Positions 24,902 through 34,245 of a DNA stretch of 42,837 bases are shown in pieces. The translations under genes and the position numbers were made by a program. Under the pieces are notes generated by a model. That model worked only from the letters and a program-made list of their open reading frames with translations. It was not told the origin of the DNA and searched no databases. Source of the stretch: Microbacteriaceae bacterium PS02343 (GTDB taxonomy: Bacteria > Actinomycetota > Actinomycetes > Actinomycetales > Microbacteriaceae); assembly GCA_029959365.1 (NCBI GenBank), contig JASCOA010000015.1, forward strand, positions 1-42,837, written 5' to 3'. The number at the start of each line of letters is the position of its first letter. The stretch's first letter is position 1.

Positions 24902-27376
24902 CTACGGACGAGGAGGCAGGTCGCGGATCTGCCATCCGGGAGGAGCATCGACGATGACCGTGCAGCCCTGCGGTGCACTGATCGCGAGCCATGCCTCTCC
25001 GTCATCGTTGCGCCACGCCACCTCGATGGGCCCTCGGGGCGAGTCGAAGGCGTAGCGCGCCGATCGCACACCCTCCGGCGGGTTCGGGCTAACGACGATC
25101 GTCCGCCAGCCGATGGAGCCCGAGGCCTGGCGGAGTCCGGCGACGTGCTCGACGAGCCACTCGTCGATCGCACCCAGCATGAAGTGGTTCTGCGATGCGA
25201 TGCCTTCGGTACCGCTGGGCCCCTGCCACGATTCGGTGAGCGAGGTCGCTCCCGAGGCGATCTGGTAGCCGTAGCCTGCGGTGTCGGTGCGTCGGATGAG
25301 CTGGTTCAGCAGCGTCGAATGTCCGGATGAGGCGAGCGCGCGCAGCAGCCAGGTCAGCCCGATCTCGCCGACGGTGATGGCGTTGTCCGCTGCGTCGATG
25401 GATCCGAGAAGTCCTTCGAGAGCGGCAGCTCGCTGCTTCTGCGTGGCGTAAGGGTTCGCCCACCCGAGCGCCCAGCTGGCCTGGCTACCGCTCCCCCACG
25501 TCCCGTCATCACTGCAGTACTCCTGGACGAGCGCTGACCAGACCGTTCGGGCCAGGTGCTCGAGGCGGGCGGCTTCACGCGGGTCTCCGAGCGCAGTGGC
25601 CGAGCGCGCCGCAGTGCGCAATGCTTCAGCCCATCCGAACGTCGCCACGAGGCCTCTCGGGGTGCTCCGGTCGATCTCGATCCAGTCGCCGAGGCCGTGG
25701 TCGAGGAGATTCCGCTCGCTCCGGGACTCGAGGTAATCGAGGTATCGGAGCGCGGCAGGAAAGCTCGCTCGGAGTGCCGTCGAGGTGCCGTAGTGACGGT
25801 GCAGCAGCCAGGGAACCTCGATGATGGCCCTGCCCCAGTTGGGGTCGTCGCGGAATGCGAGGAGGTCGTCTTTCCAGGGGAAGAAATCGAAGACGACCTG
25901 CTCGGGGACGATGCTCGGCACGAGACCGTCGGGTTGCTGAGCGGTCTGCATGTGCCGGACGGCGTCGGTGAGATGGGCTTCGACGTCGTAGTGCATCGCG
26001 AGCGCGGAGAAGCACAGGTGCAGCTGCTCGATCCATCCGAGCTTCTCGCGGTGGGGGCAGTCCGTGAACACCGAGTACATGTTGCTCTGCACCGCCCGGT
26101 CGATGTTGACCTGGAGCGTCCGCAGGAACTCGTCATCGCTGTCGAAGCACCCCACCCGCTCGTTCGACACCCGCAGCACTTCGAGGGAGAGTTCGACCTC
26201 GCTCTCCGGGGTCGAGCCCGAGACGTCGTAGTGGCGAGCTCCGTGGTAGACGAATCGCGGCGTGAAGCACGATTCAGTCGCGTCGGTGGTGAAGGCGTCG
26301 AAGACGGGGCCGCCTGTCGAGCGCTGGTCCACGGCGCCGTCATCGAGACGGGTCTCTCCGGGCCACAGCTCGATCCGTCGGCCGGGAGCCGAGTTGCCGA
26401 GTTGCACGATCGGGCGCCCGGCGCCGTTGATGCCCAGGTCATATCTGCGCTGACCGGGGTCGGATCGCCCGATCTCCACCGCCTGCAGCGTCTCGATGAC
26501 GTGGATCGGCGGAGTTGCCCGCCAGCGGAGGTCCTGAGGACGATCCGCCGGTACGGCTGGCACCCACGGCTCGGACTCGTTGCGACGGCTCTCGCCGCCG
26601 TACCAGTGGGCTTCGGTGGTCCGGCCGAGCCGGGTCGCCCACCCGGAGCCGGTGCCGAGGATGCTCCTGCCGTCGGTCAGCTCGAGGCTGAGCTCCGCTG
26701 CCAGAGCCGGTGGATGATCGAGCTCCTCGTATTTGGTGTAGCGATGATCTGCGACCGGAACGTAGCCGATGCCCGTGCCCACCTCGAGCACGATCTCGTT
26801 GGAGCCGGCCCGCAGCGCACTGGTCACATCCCACACCACGGCGGCGGTCTCCACCGCGAGGGTGGCGTATCCGGGAGCGAGCAGCTCCTGCTCGATCGGG
26901 ACGCCGTTGATCGTGACGGCGAGGACCCCGGGGGTCGCCATCGCGAGGCGCGCTCGCTCGGGTGCGCTCTCGAGCTCAACCAACGTTCGGTACTCGGGGA
27001 CCGCCGCTGGCGCCTTCGAGCGGTCGGACCAATCCGGGTGGATGATGAAGCCGGCCGAGCTGAGCAGATCCCAGGGAGGAGCCTCGATCGTCGCCCATGC
27101 GGACCACCGGACGCCGTCGCCCGCCACGCTCGCGACTCGCCAGCGGGCCGTCGCGCGAGCAGGCAGCGGAGCGAGCGGCCAGGACTGCACGCTCGCGCCG
27201 GCGGGGTGCTCGAACCAGTGCGATCTCCCACTGTCGGGCCCCGCATCCACCTGCAGCTCCAATCGTTGCGGGCTCGTCCCATCGACCGGCGCCCAGCGGA
27301 GTTCCGGACGCGCCGTTGCGAAGCAGATCGGGTCGATCAGTCCGCTCGCACGGAGTCTCGTCGGTGCTTCGCTCAT
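24902..27376 (-). CDS. GH78-type alpha-L-rhamnosidase (divergent subgroup)
   Basis: This protein of 824 residues follows the GH78 plan: N-terminal beta domains, an alpha/alpha six-hairpin barrel and a C-terminal beta domain. The barrel motif DCPHREKLGWIEQLH starts at Asp439 and supplies Asp439 and Glu444; NAITVGEIGLTWLLRALASSG and the SLTESWQGPSGTEGIASQNHFMLGAIDEWL region close the catalytic face. In well-studied GH78 enzymes the position of Gln451 is an aspartate, so this is a subgroup with a somewhat different site. There is no signal peptide, so it acts in the cytoplasm. Its start overlaps the GH35 stop by ATGA. It would remove terminal rhamnose from imported oligosaccharides. Confidence 0.85.
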   Translation of the reverse strand: MSEAPTRLRASGLIDPICFATARPELRWAPVDGTSPQRLELQVDAGPDSGRSHWFEHPAGASVQSWPLAPLPARATARWRVASVAGDGVRWSAWATIEAPPWDLLSSAGFIIHPDWSDRSKAPAAVPEYRTLVELESAPERARLAMATPGVLAVTINGVPIEQELLAPGYATLAVETAAVVWDVTSALRAGSNEIVLEVGTGIGYVPVADHRYTKYEELDHPPALAAELSLELTDGRSILGTGSGWATRLGRTTEAHWYGGESRRNESEPWVPAVPADRPQDLRWRATPPIHVIETLQAVEIGRSDPGQRRYDLGINGAGRPIVQLGNSAPGRRIELWPGETRLDDGAVDQRSTGGPVFDAFTTDATESCFTPRFVYHGARHYDVSGSTPESEVELSLEVLRVSNERVGCFDSDDEFLRTLQVNIDRAVQSNMYSVFTDCPHREKLGWIEQLHLCFSALAMHYDVEAHLTDAVRHMQTAQQPDGLVPSIVPEQVVFDFFPWKDDLLAFRDDPNWGRAIIEVPWLLHRHYGTSTALRASFPAALRYLDYLESRSERNLLDHGLGDWIEIDRSTPRGLVATFGWAEALRTAARSATALGDPREAARLEHLARTVWSALVQEYCSDDGTWGSGSQASWALGWANPYATQKQRAAALEGLLGSIDAADNAITVGEIGLTWLLRALASSGHSTLLNQLIRRTDTAGYGYQIASGATSLTESWQGPSGTEGIASQNHFMLGAIDEWLVEHVAGLRQASGSIGWRTIVVSPNPPEGVRSARYAFDSPRGPIEVAWRNDDGEAWLAISAPQGCTVIVDAPPGWQIRDLPPRP

Positions 27377-29676
27377 GCGACCGCGGTCCACTCGACGTGC
27401 TCGGCGAAGGTGACCGAGTCGACTGCGACGAACGCCCTGGTCGCGTCGTCGCGAATCGATGCGGCCTCGTCGGCGAGACCGACGGTCGAGTCGGGGTGCA
27501 TCGGCAGCGCGTGGAGGACGATCCGGCCCGCGCCCTTGAGCACGTCGGCGCTGATCCGCCAGGGGGTGCCGTCCCAGAAACGGTCCGCGATGATCGTCCC
27601 GTCGACTTCGAGCACGGCGACATCTCCCTTCCAGTCGATCGTCACGGTGACGTCCTCCGCGGTCATCCACGGCGGCGCGGTGATCACCCACGCCGCACCG
27701 TCCTCGACGACGCTGCCGTGACCCGGGGCTCGGTGACGGGCACCGCTCGACGGCACCGGCGGGCGGAGCTCGGTGGCCTCGCGCACCTGCCGGATGGCGC
27801 CCTTGGCGACCCGACCGACGCGAGGCGCGTCGAGGCCGCGACGCCATGTCCGCGAGCTCGATTCCCACACCTCGACCGAGGCGGGCTCGTCGCCGATGGC
27901 GCGCGCCACGACGGCGCCGCCCTCCTCCAGCCACAGGTCGCACGTCGATCGGAGGAGCTTGCGCCGATGCTCCGATGAGAGCGGCTCGAGCACCCACGTC
28001 TCGCGCGCGGTCGCGGAGTCCAGGATGAGGATCTCGAGCGCGCCCGCGGGGGACTCGACGCGCAGGCTGCTGTGACCGCTGACATCGACTCGCCAGCTGT
28101 CGTCGAGCTTCTCGACCGCCCCGTCCATCGCGGTCACCGTCGCGTCGGGCCCGACGCCGAGCTGAGGAGTGATCCCCCCATCCGCTCTCAGGACGAGCAC
28201 GGGGCCGGCCTCGCCCTCCAGGATCGTGAGCGCCGTTGCGGTCGCCCAGAGCAGCTCGGGCGCGCTGGGGAGCGTCAATGCCAGCGGCCAGCGCGCGAGC
28301 GTGCCCGACGGGATGGTGATCGGCACCTCGGGGAATCGGACCTCCCTGCCCGTGAGGCTGATCGCGAAGCTCACGTCACGCACATCGGCCACCGGTTCGT
28401 AGGGCTGGTGCTGGCCGATGACGACGAAGCCGCTGCGGCCGTCGCTGCGCAGCGCCCAGCGCAGGGAGTCCGTATCGTCGAGGCCGGTCGGCGGGTTCGA
28501 CGGCATCGCAGCGGGCATCGGTGCGAGCCGATCGCCGAAAGCCGCCAAGAAGGCATGCTGCTCCCTGAGGAGATCGAACGCCGGGTTCCTCAGCCCCGCG
28601 GCGTCGATCGGCGCGTGGAAGTCGTAGTCGAAGACCGGCATGTCGTTGGGGTAGCCGGTCTCGATGGATTCCTGCTGGCCATGGCCGCGCGACACGTTGC
28701 TGCCGCCGGCGAACATGTAGTAGCCCTGCCAGACCGATCCGTTGCCGATCTTGGTGTTGGCGATGGCGGCGATGTCGCGCCCGCTGAGCACGGGGCGGCG
28801 GTGGTACGCCGTGGCCATGCCTCCGCCGAGCTCGCAGGTCGCTGCAGGGCCCTGTCGGGGCCTGCCCGATCCGTCGACGAGCGCCTCCGCGCGCAGGTCC
28901 GCGCCGATGCCGGGGTCGTCCCAGACGTGACCGAAGAAGTAGTGCGCACGGAAGCTGCTGTCCCACGGAGCATCCGGGTCGACCCAGAAGCCGTCGCCGT
29001 ACCCCCCGAAGAGCGGGATGACGGCCTCCGGGAGCTGGGCTGAGCCCCACGCGGTGGCTGTGTGGATCGCCGCGTCGATCCCGCCGGTGCGGGCGAGTTC
29101 GATCAGGGTGGCGATGTGCTCCGGCTGGTCGTAGAGCTCGTTCTCGATCTGCACCGCGACGACCGGTCCACCGGGTCTCGACCGCCCGTCGAGGTGCTCG
29201 CCGATGCGCTCGAACCAAGTTTTCACCTCGTCGAGGTAGCGCTGGTCGTTGGTCCGATGCTCCATGTCCCGGTGCCGCAGCCAGTCCGGGAACCCTCCGT
29301 TGCGGACTTCACCGTGCACCCAGGGGCCGATGCGGAGCACGACCGACAGCCCTGCGGCTTCAGCGGTGTCCACGAAGGCGGCGAGGTCGAGGTCGTCGTC
29401 GAAGGAGACCGATCCTTCGATCGGCTCGTGATGGATCCAGATCACGTAGGTCGAGACGACCGTCACACCGCCGGCGCGCATCAGCCGGAGCCGTCGATCC
29501 CACTGGTCGCGAGGCACTCGCGAGTAGTGCAGCTCGCCGGAGACCGGCAGCGTCGGCGTGCCGTCCGCCTCGAGGTGAGTGCCCGTGGCCCGAAGCCGGC
29601 CTCGCCGATCTTGCGTGGCTGCCGCCGGAGCCAGCGGCTCGCTCCACGCTCCGGCCGTACTGACATGAATGCCCAC
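27373..29676 (-). CDS. GH35-like beta-galactosidase
   Basis: This protein of 767 residues has the GH35 barrel: PVSGELHYSRVPRDQWDRRL near residue 44, RIGPWVHGEVRNGGFPDWL at 115-133, and QIENEL with acid/base Glu180. The second acidic motif TCELGGGM contains Glu282, the candidate nucleophile, and GYYMFAGGSNVSRG resembles the family's GGTNFG loop. Beta-sandwich domains fill the C-terminal half. Translation starts at a GTG (29676) preceded by AAAGGGG. No signal peptide is seen. It is the first gene of a two-gene operon with the rhamnosidase and is divergent from the sugar importer. Strict galactose specificity is inferred from the family; other beta-galactoside-like linkages are possible. Confidence 0.87.
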   Translation of the reverse strand: MGIHVSTAGAWSEPLAPAAATQDRRGRLRATGTHLEADGTPTLPVSGELHYSRVPRDQWDRRLRLMRAGGVTVVSTYVIWIHHEPIEGSVSFDDDLDLAAFVDTAEAAGLSVVLRIGPWVHGEVRNGGFPDWLRHRDMEHRTNDQRYLDEVKTWFERIGEHLDGRSRPGGPVVAVQIENELYDQPEHIATLIELARTGGIDAAIHTATAWGSAQLPEAVIPLFGGYGDGFWVDPDAPWDSSFRAHYFFGHVWDDPGIGADLRAEALVDGSGRPRQGPAATCELGGGMATAYHRRPVLSGRDIAAIANTKIGNGSVWQGYYMFAGGSNVSRGHGQQESIETGYPNDMPVFDYDFHAPIDAAGLRNPAFDLLREQHAFLAAFGDRLAPMPAAMPSNPPTGLDDTDSLRWALRSDGRSGFVVIGQHQPYEPVADVRDVSFAISLTGREVRFPEVPITIPSGTLARWPLALTLPSAPELLWATATALTILEGEAGPVLVLRADGGITPQLGVGPDATVTAMDGAVEKLDDSWRVDVSGHSSLRVESPAGALEILILDSATARETWVLEPLSSEHRRKLLRSTCDLWLEEGGAVVARAIGDEPASVEVWESSSRTWRRGLDAPRVGRVAKGAIRQVREATELRPPVPSSGARHRAPGHGSVVEDGAAWVITAPPWMTAEDVTVTIDWKGDVAVLEVDGTIIADRFWDGTPWRISADVLKGAGRIVLHALPMHPDSTVGLADEAASIRDDATRAFVAVDSVTFAEHVEWTAVA

Positions 29677-29706
29677 GCAAAACCCCTTTGTCGATCAGTG
29701 GCAGGA

Positions 29707-29775
29707 CTGCAACCGTTTCGAGGAGCGATCCTTGCACGAATTGAATCGTCTCAACGCATTTTCCTAAAACCGGTT
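29707..29775. promoter_or_regulatory. Divergent promoter region with three CG-centred LacI-type sites
   Basis: The 202-base spacer between the GH35 gene and the importer holds TGCAACCGTTTCGA (29708-29721), TTGAATCGTCTCAA (29741-29754, arms TTGA/TCAA) and AACCGGTT (29768-29775). Their centres at CG are 33 and 24 bases apart. A forward promoter TTGCGA-16-TATCGT (29774-29801) directly abuts the last site. Multiple sites would allow looping or joint control of both directions. Confidence 0.5.
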
Positions 29776-29878
29776 GCGATGGGCAATAAAAGCACTATCG
29801 TCGACCTTCGAATCGCTGAGAGCGTCCGCAGCTGTCAGCCATATCGAGGGAGACGTCCATGACGCGAAGGAGCGTCCG

Positions 29879-30808
29879 ATGAGCGGGGCCGTGCCCAGCA
29901 CGCCCGTCGTTCACAAAGGCATGCCACGTTCGAAGCGTGGGGCCGCCGGCAGTAGAGCGCCGATCTGGTTCATCGCTCCGGCGTTGACCGCCTATGCCGC
30001 GATCGTGCTGGTGCCTAACTTCCAGGGCCTCGGGTTCTCGGTGACCGACTGGGACGGCTTCGGACGCGACTGGAGCCTGGTCGGCTTCGATAATTTCGCG
30101 GGGCTGGTCGGCGATCGAAACACCCTCAGGGCGGTCGGCAACACGATCCTCCTCACCGCCATCGTCACGGTCGGCCAGAACCTGGTCGGACTCCTGCTGG
30201 CTCTCGGACTGCACTCGCAGGTGAAGTCGCGTTACGTGCTGCGCCTGGTGTTCTTCCTGCCTGTGGTGCTCACGCCGATCGTCGCCGGCTTCCTCTGGAA
30301 GTACCTGCTCGCCCCCACCGGAACCGTCAATCAGGTCCTTGAGGCCATCGGACTGGGAGCGCTTCAGCAGAATTGGCTCGGCGACCCGGACATAGCCATC
30401 TACTCGATCTGCGTCGCGATCATCTGGCAGGGCGCGGGCTATTCGATGGTCATCTACCTCGCCGGCCTGCAGGGTGTCCCTGAGGACACCCTCGAAGCGG
30501 CTGCCCTCGACGGCGCCGGTCCGATCCGCCGCACCGTGAGCGTGGTCATACCGCTCATCAACGGCGCGATCGTCGTCAACGTGCTCCTGACCCTGATCTC
30601 CGGCCTCAAGCAGTTCGACACGGTCTTCGCCATGACCGAGGGCGGACCGTCCGGTTCCACGGAGACGATGGCGACCATCGTCTACAAGACGGCGTTCACG
30701 CTGCTCGAGTACCCGACGGCGCTCGCGCAGGGCGTCGTCCTGACCGTCATCGTCGGCGTGCTGGCGTTCGCGCAGTACCGCCTCACCCAGCGGAAGGCGC
30801 TCGCATGA
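29879..30808 (+). CDS. Sugar ABC transporter permease 1 (CUT1)
   Basis: This permease of 309 residues has about six membrane helices, starting APIWFIAPALTAYAAIVLVPNFQ after a 35-residue basic N-terminus. The EAA loop LEAAALDGAGPIRRTVSVVIPLI near residue 205 is the coupling helix for the ATPase. The ATG at 29879 follows GAAGGAG; the frame extends upstream without coding character. Its family (MalF/UgpA type) imports oligosaccharides. It is the first gene of a three-gene unit with a second permease and a binding lipoprotein. Confidence 0.92.
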   Translation: MSGAVPSTPVVHKGMPRSKRGAAGSRAPIWFIAPALTAYAAIVLVPNFQGLGFSVTDWDGFGRDWSLVGFDNFAGLVGDRNTLRAVGNTILLTAIVTVGQNLVGLLLALGLHSQVKSRYVLRLVFFLPVVLTPIVAGFLWKYLLAPTGTVNQVLEAIGLGALQQNWLGDPDIAIYSICVAIIWQGAGYSMVIYLAGLQGVPEDTLEAAALDGAGPIRRTVSVVIPLINGAIVVNVLLTLISGLKQFDTVFAMTEGGPSGSTETMATIVYKTAFTLLEYPTALAQGVVLTVIVGVLAFAQYRLTQRKALA

Positions 30809-31626
30809 ACCGGTACACCCGCCGCACACTCGCGCTCGAAGCGGGGCTCATCCTCGCGGCCGCCGTCTTCATGGTCCCGTTCGTCGTGCTCATCTCGGTC
30901 GCGCTACGCGACACCAACGCACCGATCGGGTTCCTCGGGTTCACCTGGCCGCTGAACTTCGGCAATCTCGCCATCGCGTGGACCGAGTCGGCGATGGGCG
31001 CGAGCCTCATCAACAGCGCGGTCATCACGATCACATCGGTCGTCCTGATCATCCTGCTGTCGTCGATGGCCGCGTACACGATCACGCGCCGCACGGCGCG
31101 ATGGTCTCGAGGGGTTTTCTACCTGTTCCTCGCAGGCTTCCTCTTCCCCGGCCAGCTCGCGATGGTGCCGCTCTACCTCAGCTTCGCGCAGGCAGGACTC
31201 GTCGGCTCGCCCATCCCGGTCATCCTGATCAACGTCGCCGGATTCCTCCCCTTCGCGATCTTCCTCTACAGCGCGTTCCTCCGGGACCTGCCGAAGGACT
31301 ACGAGGAGGCAGCCGCTCTGGACGGCGCGCGCCCGTCGCGAGCCTTCGCGGTCATCGTCTTCCCGCTGCTGCGCCCGGTGACCGGCACGATCGCGATCCT
31401 CTGCGCGCTCTCGGTCTGGAACGACTTCTTCACGCCGCTGCTCTACCTCAGCGGCGGCAGCTCCGCCACCGCCCCGCTGTCGGTGTTCAAGTTCGTCGGC
31501 CTCTACGGAGCGCAGTGGCACCTCGTGTTCTCCGCGCTGATCATCTCCGTGCTGCCGATCCTCGCTGCCTACTTCATCATGCAGCGGTTCATCATCCGGG
31601 GCTTCGCCTCCGGCCTCAAGGGCTGA
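30805..31626 (+). CDS. Sugar ABC transporter permease 2 (CUT1)
   Basis: This 273-residue permease of the MalG/UgpE type has six predicted helices and an EAA loop reading DYEEAAALDGARPSRAFAVIVFPLL. The C-terminus IMQRFIIRGFASGLKG matches the standard ending of this family. The start overlaps the first permease stop by ATGA. It forms the membrane channel with its partner. No ATPase gene follows, so a shared MsmK-type ATPase elsewhere in the genome is expected. Confidence 0.93.
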   Translation: MNRYTRRTLALEAGLILAAAVFMVPFVVLISVALRDTNAPIGFLGFTWPLNFGNLAIAWTESAMGASLINSAVITITSVVLIILLSSMAAYTITRRTARWSRGVFYLFLAGFLFPGQLAMVPLYLSFAQAGLVGSPIPVILINVAGFLPFAIFLYSAFLRDLPKDYEEAAALDGARPSRAFAVIVFPLLRPVTGTIAILCALSVWNDFFTPLLYLSGGSSATAPLSVFKFVGLYGAQWHLVFSALIISVLPILAAYFIMQRFIIRGFASGLKG

Positions 31627-31660
31627 CAAGCCCCCCACCCACCAGGAAAGTCAGAGAACC

Positions 31661-32926
31661 ATGTCAAAGAAGACTGCGCTCCGCCGTCTCATCATCACCG
31701 GAGCATCACTCGGCATCGCAGGAATGGCCCTCACCGGCTGCTCGACCGATCAGGGCGGCGGCGACGAGAACACCCTCACCGTCGCGACCAACGGAGGTGA
31801 CCCGATGCTGGCCGTCATCAGCATGTTCGAAGAGGCCAACCCCGGCGTCTCCGTCGACGTGCGAGACAGCCCGGAGAACTACCAGCAGGTCGTCGCCACC
31901 CAGCTCACCGGCAACACCGCGCCCGACATCATCCAGGTGTTCCCCGGCAACGGCAACAACCTCAGCGTCGCCATCGCCGGCGACCGCGGCTACCTCGCCG
32001 ACCTCACCGGCGCCGATTGGGCGGCGAACCTCCCCGAGAGCGCACTCGAGCTGCTGACCACCGACGACGGCGAGCTCGTCGCCGTTCCCATGACCTTCTC
32101 CTCCATCGGCGGTATCTACAACCAGGGCGCCATCGACGACCTCGGCCTCACCCCGCCGAGCACTTGGAACGAGGTCCTCCAGTTCTGCGCCGCAGCCACG
32201 GACGCCGGCAAGGTCGCCTACGGGCTCGGGCTCTCCGACACCTGGACGACCCAGCTGATCCCCTACGCGCTCACCGCCACCCTCGTCTACGGACAGGACC
32301 CCGAGTTCGTCCAGCACCAGCTCGACGGCGAGACGTCCTTCGCAGACTCCGCCTGGCGCCAGGCGCTCGAGCAGTACCTGGAGATGGCCGAGGCCGGCTG
32401 CTTCAACACCTCCCCAACCGGCACCCCCTACTCGAACGTCCAGCAGGCCATCGTTGACGGCAGCACCCTCGCGACCGTCTCGGTCGCTGCGGAGACGGAG
32501 ACCATCGGACGGCTCGGACCGGACGACCTTGAGCTCACCTTCACCGCTTTCCCCGCCACGAGCAACGCCGACGAGACGGTGCTCTCCGCAACGACCGGCC
32601 CTTCGTTCGCGGTCAACGCGGCGACGTCGAAGCAGGAGCTCGCCGAGAAGTTCATCGCCTTCCTGGCTGCCCCAGAGACCCAGGTCGCCTATGCCGAGGC
32701 ATACGGTGACACCGCTGCGCTGCCCGGCGACCTCGAGCAGGGCACGTCGGTCAGCGCGGTGGTCGCCGAGTACGTCGAGCGCAACCAGACCGCCTACTGG
32801 CCCGACCAGCTCTGGCCCACCACTGCAGTGCAGCCCGCGCTCTTCGACGGGGTCCAGGCCCTCTTCAGCGGCCAGAACGACATCGACGGGGTCCTGCAGG
32901 ACCTCGATGACGCCTTCAACGGCTGA
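31661..32926 (+). CDS. Sugar ABC transporter substrate-binding lipoprotein
   Basis: This 421-residue extracellular binding protein has a lipoprotein signal ending in lipobox ALTGC with Cys27. Mature sequence then shows the family I solute-binding pattern for sugars (TLTVATNGGDPMLAVISMFEEANPGVSVDVRDS near residue 38, then ALELLTTDDGELVAVPMTFSSIGGIYNQGAI). A perfect GC-rich stem follows the stop. It captures an oligosaccharide at the cell surface and hands it to the two permeases. Substrate is inferred as a rhamnose- or galactose-containing oligosaccharide from the neighbouring glycosidases. Confidence 0.9.
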   Translation: MSKKTALRRLIITGASLGIAGMALTGCSTDQGGGDENTLTVATNGGDPMLAVISMFEEANPGVSVDVRDSPENYQQVVATQLTGNTAPDIIQVFPGNGNNLSVAIAGDRGYLADLTGADWAANLPESALELLTTDDGELVAVPMTFSSIGGIYNQGAIDDLGLTPPSTWNEVLQFCAAATDAGKVAYGLGLSDTWTTQLIPYALTATLVYGQDPEFVQHQLDGETSFADSAWRQALEQYLEMAEAGCFNTSPTGTPYSNVQQAIVDGSTLATVSVAAETETIGRLGPDDLELTFTAFPATSNADETVLSATTGPSFAVNAATSKQELAEKFIAFLAAPETQVAYAEAYGDTAALPGDLEQGTSVSAVVAEYVERNQTAYWPDQLWPTTAVQPALFDGVQALFSGQNDIDGVLQDLDDAFNG

Positions 32927-32936
32927 ACCGCTGCAC

Positions 32937-32968
32937 GGCCCGCCCGGCGGCCTCGAGCCGGGCGGGCC
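32937..32968 (+). terminator. Terminator hairpin after the sugar-importer genes
   Basis: GGCCCGCCCGGC (32937-32948) and GCCGGGCGGGCC (32957-32968) form a perfect 12-base-pair stem with an 8-base loop, 11 bases after the binding-protein stop. It is a strong GC stem without a U-tract and probably ends the importer transcript. Confidence 0.65.
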
Positions 32969-33058
32969 TCGACCGGATCGCGACGGTGCGGCATGCTTCG
33001 GCGCCCGGGCTGGGCTGCTCTGCGCCGTCGCTCAGGCGTCCTGGGTTTGGATGGGTCG

Positions 33059-33988
33059 ATGAAGATCGTCGGAGTCACCGAGTTCGGAGGGCCCGAGGCC
33101 CTCGCCGTCCACGAGGCACCCGAGCCGCACGCCGGCCTCGGTGAGGTGCGCATCCGGGTGCGCGCGGCCGCGGTCAGCCCGACCGACGCCGGGCTGCGCA
33201 GCGGGGGTTACGACTCCACCGGGTCCCGCGCTCCGCACGTGCCCGGCATGGACGCCGCCGGCGTCATCGACGAGGTCGGCGAGGGCGCCGGCTGGAACGT
33301 CGGCGACGAGGTCATGGCGATCGCCGTGCCGCTCAAGGGGCACGGAGGCGCCTACGTCGAGCATCTCGTCGCTCCCGCGGACTCGATCGCGCGCATCCCC
33401 TCGGGACGGACCTTCGAGGAGGCCGCGACGCTGCCGATGAACGGTCTCACCGCGACCCAGGTGCTCGAGCTCGTCGATCTGCGCCCCGGGCAGACGCTCG
33501 CTGTGACCGGCGCCGCCGGCACGCTCGGCAACTACCTCGTGCAGCTCGCCAAGCTCCAGGGTCTGACCGTCATCGCCGACGCGGCCTCGAAGGACCGCGA
33601 CCGCATCGAATCGCTCGGAGCCGACCTGGTCGTCGAGCGCGGCGACGACCTGGCCGACCGTCTCCTCGCGGCTCGCCCCGGCGGCGTCGACGCGATCGCC
33701 GACACCGCCCTGCTCCATTCGAAGGTCCTCCCGGCGCTGCGCGACGGCGGGGTGTTCGTCTCGGTGCGCGGTTGGAAGGGCGCACCGACGCGCGGCATCC
33801 GCTTCGAAGCCGCCCTGGTGGCCGACGAGTACCACTCGCACGCGAAGCTCGATGCCCTGCGCCAGGCTGTCGAGGATGGCGACCTCGAGTTGCGCGTCGC
33901 CGACGTCCTCCCGGCCGAACGGGCGCCGGAGGCCCATCGCCGAATGGAGGCCGGCGGCGTCAGAGGTCGTATCATCCTGACGTTCTGA
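33059..33988 (+). CDS. Zinc-independent quinone oxidoreductase-type alcohol dehydrogenase
   Basis: This protein of 309 residues is a medium-chain reductase of the quinone oxidoreductase (zeta-crystallin) type. It has MKIVGVTEFGGPEALAVHEAPEP at the start, VRAAAVSPTDAGLRSGGY and VPGMDAAGVIDEVGEG in the catalytic part. The NADPH-binding motif LAVTGAAGTLGNYLVQLAKLQG follows near residue 145. Zinc-ligand cysteines are absent, fitting the zinc-independent branch. The ATG at 33059 begins exactly where homology starts and lacks a strong ribosome site. It lies alone between the two sugar units and shows no obvious link to them. Confidence 0.9.
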   Translation: MKIVGVTEFGGPEALAVHEAPEPHAGLGEVRIRVRAAAVSPTDAGLRSGGYDSTGSRAPHVPGMDAAGVIDEVGEGAGWNVGDEVMAIAVPLKGHGGAYVEHLVAPADSIARIPSGRTFEEAATLPMNGLTATQVLELVDLRPGQTLAVTGAAGTLGNYLVQLAKLQGLTVIADAASKDRDRIESLGADLVVERGDDLADRLLAARPGGVDAIADTALLHSKVLPALRDGGVFVSVRGWKGAPTRGIRFEAALVADEYHSHAKLDALRQAVEDGDLELRVADVLPAERAPEAHRRMEAGGVRGRIILTF

Positions 33989-34065
33989 CCCGGGCCCGGT
34001 AGCCGGTCCCGGCGGAGCCGGCATGCCGTTGCCGCCTCGGCGGCGGAGCGTCGACGCATGATCGA

Positions 34066-34245
34066 GGCCGACGGCTCCGCTCCCGCGGACGGGGTCCGCT
34101 CCGCTTCGGCGGTGCGGACCTCTCGGATTTCGAGGCGGACGAGCGCATCGCGCACCTCGAGATCCTCGACGAGACACGACCGCAACGCGGCCCGGCTCTT
34201 CGTGCTGCCGATCCGTCGCGCAGGCAGACGCGCCACCTCGACTGA
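34066..34245 (+). pseudogene. Possible remnant of an NTF2/SnoaL-like protein
   Basis: The 462-base gap between the dehydrogenase and the beta-glucosidase holds no intact gene. One frame ending at TGA 34245 includes GPLRFGGADLSDFEADERI and then AHLEILDETRP. This resembles the C-terminal strand pairs of NTF2/SnoaL-like proteins (RFxGxDLFxFDxDGRIxxLxIxYD). It lacks a start and upstream part, and the end has drifted, so it looks like a decayed relic. The remainder of the gap is short palindromes and the promoter of the GH3 gene. Confidence 0.25.
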
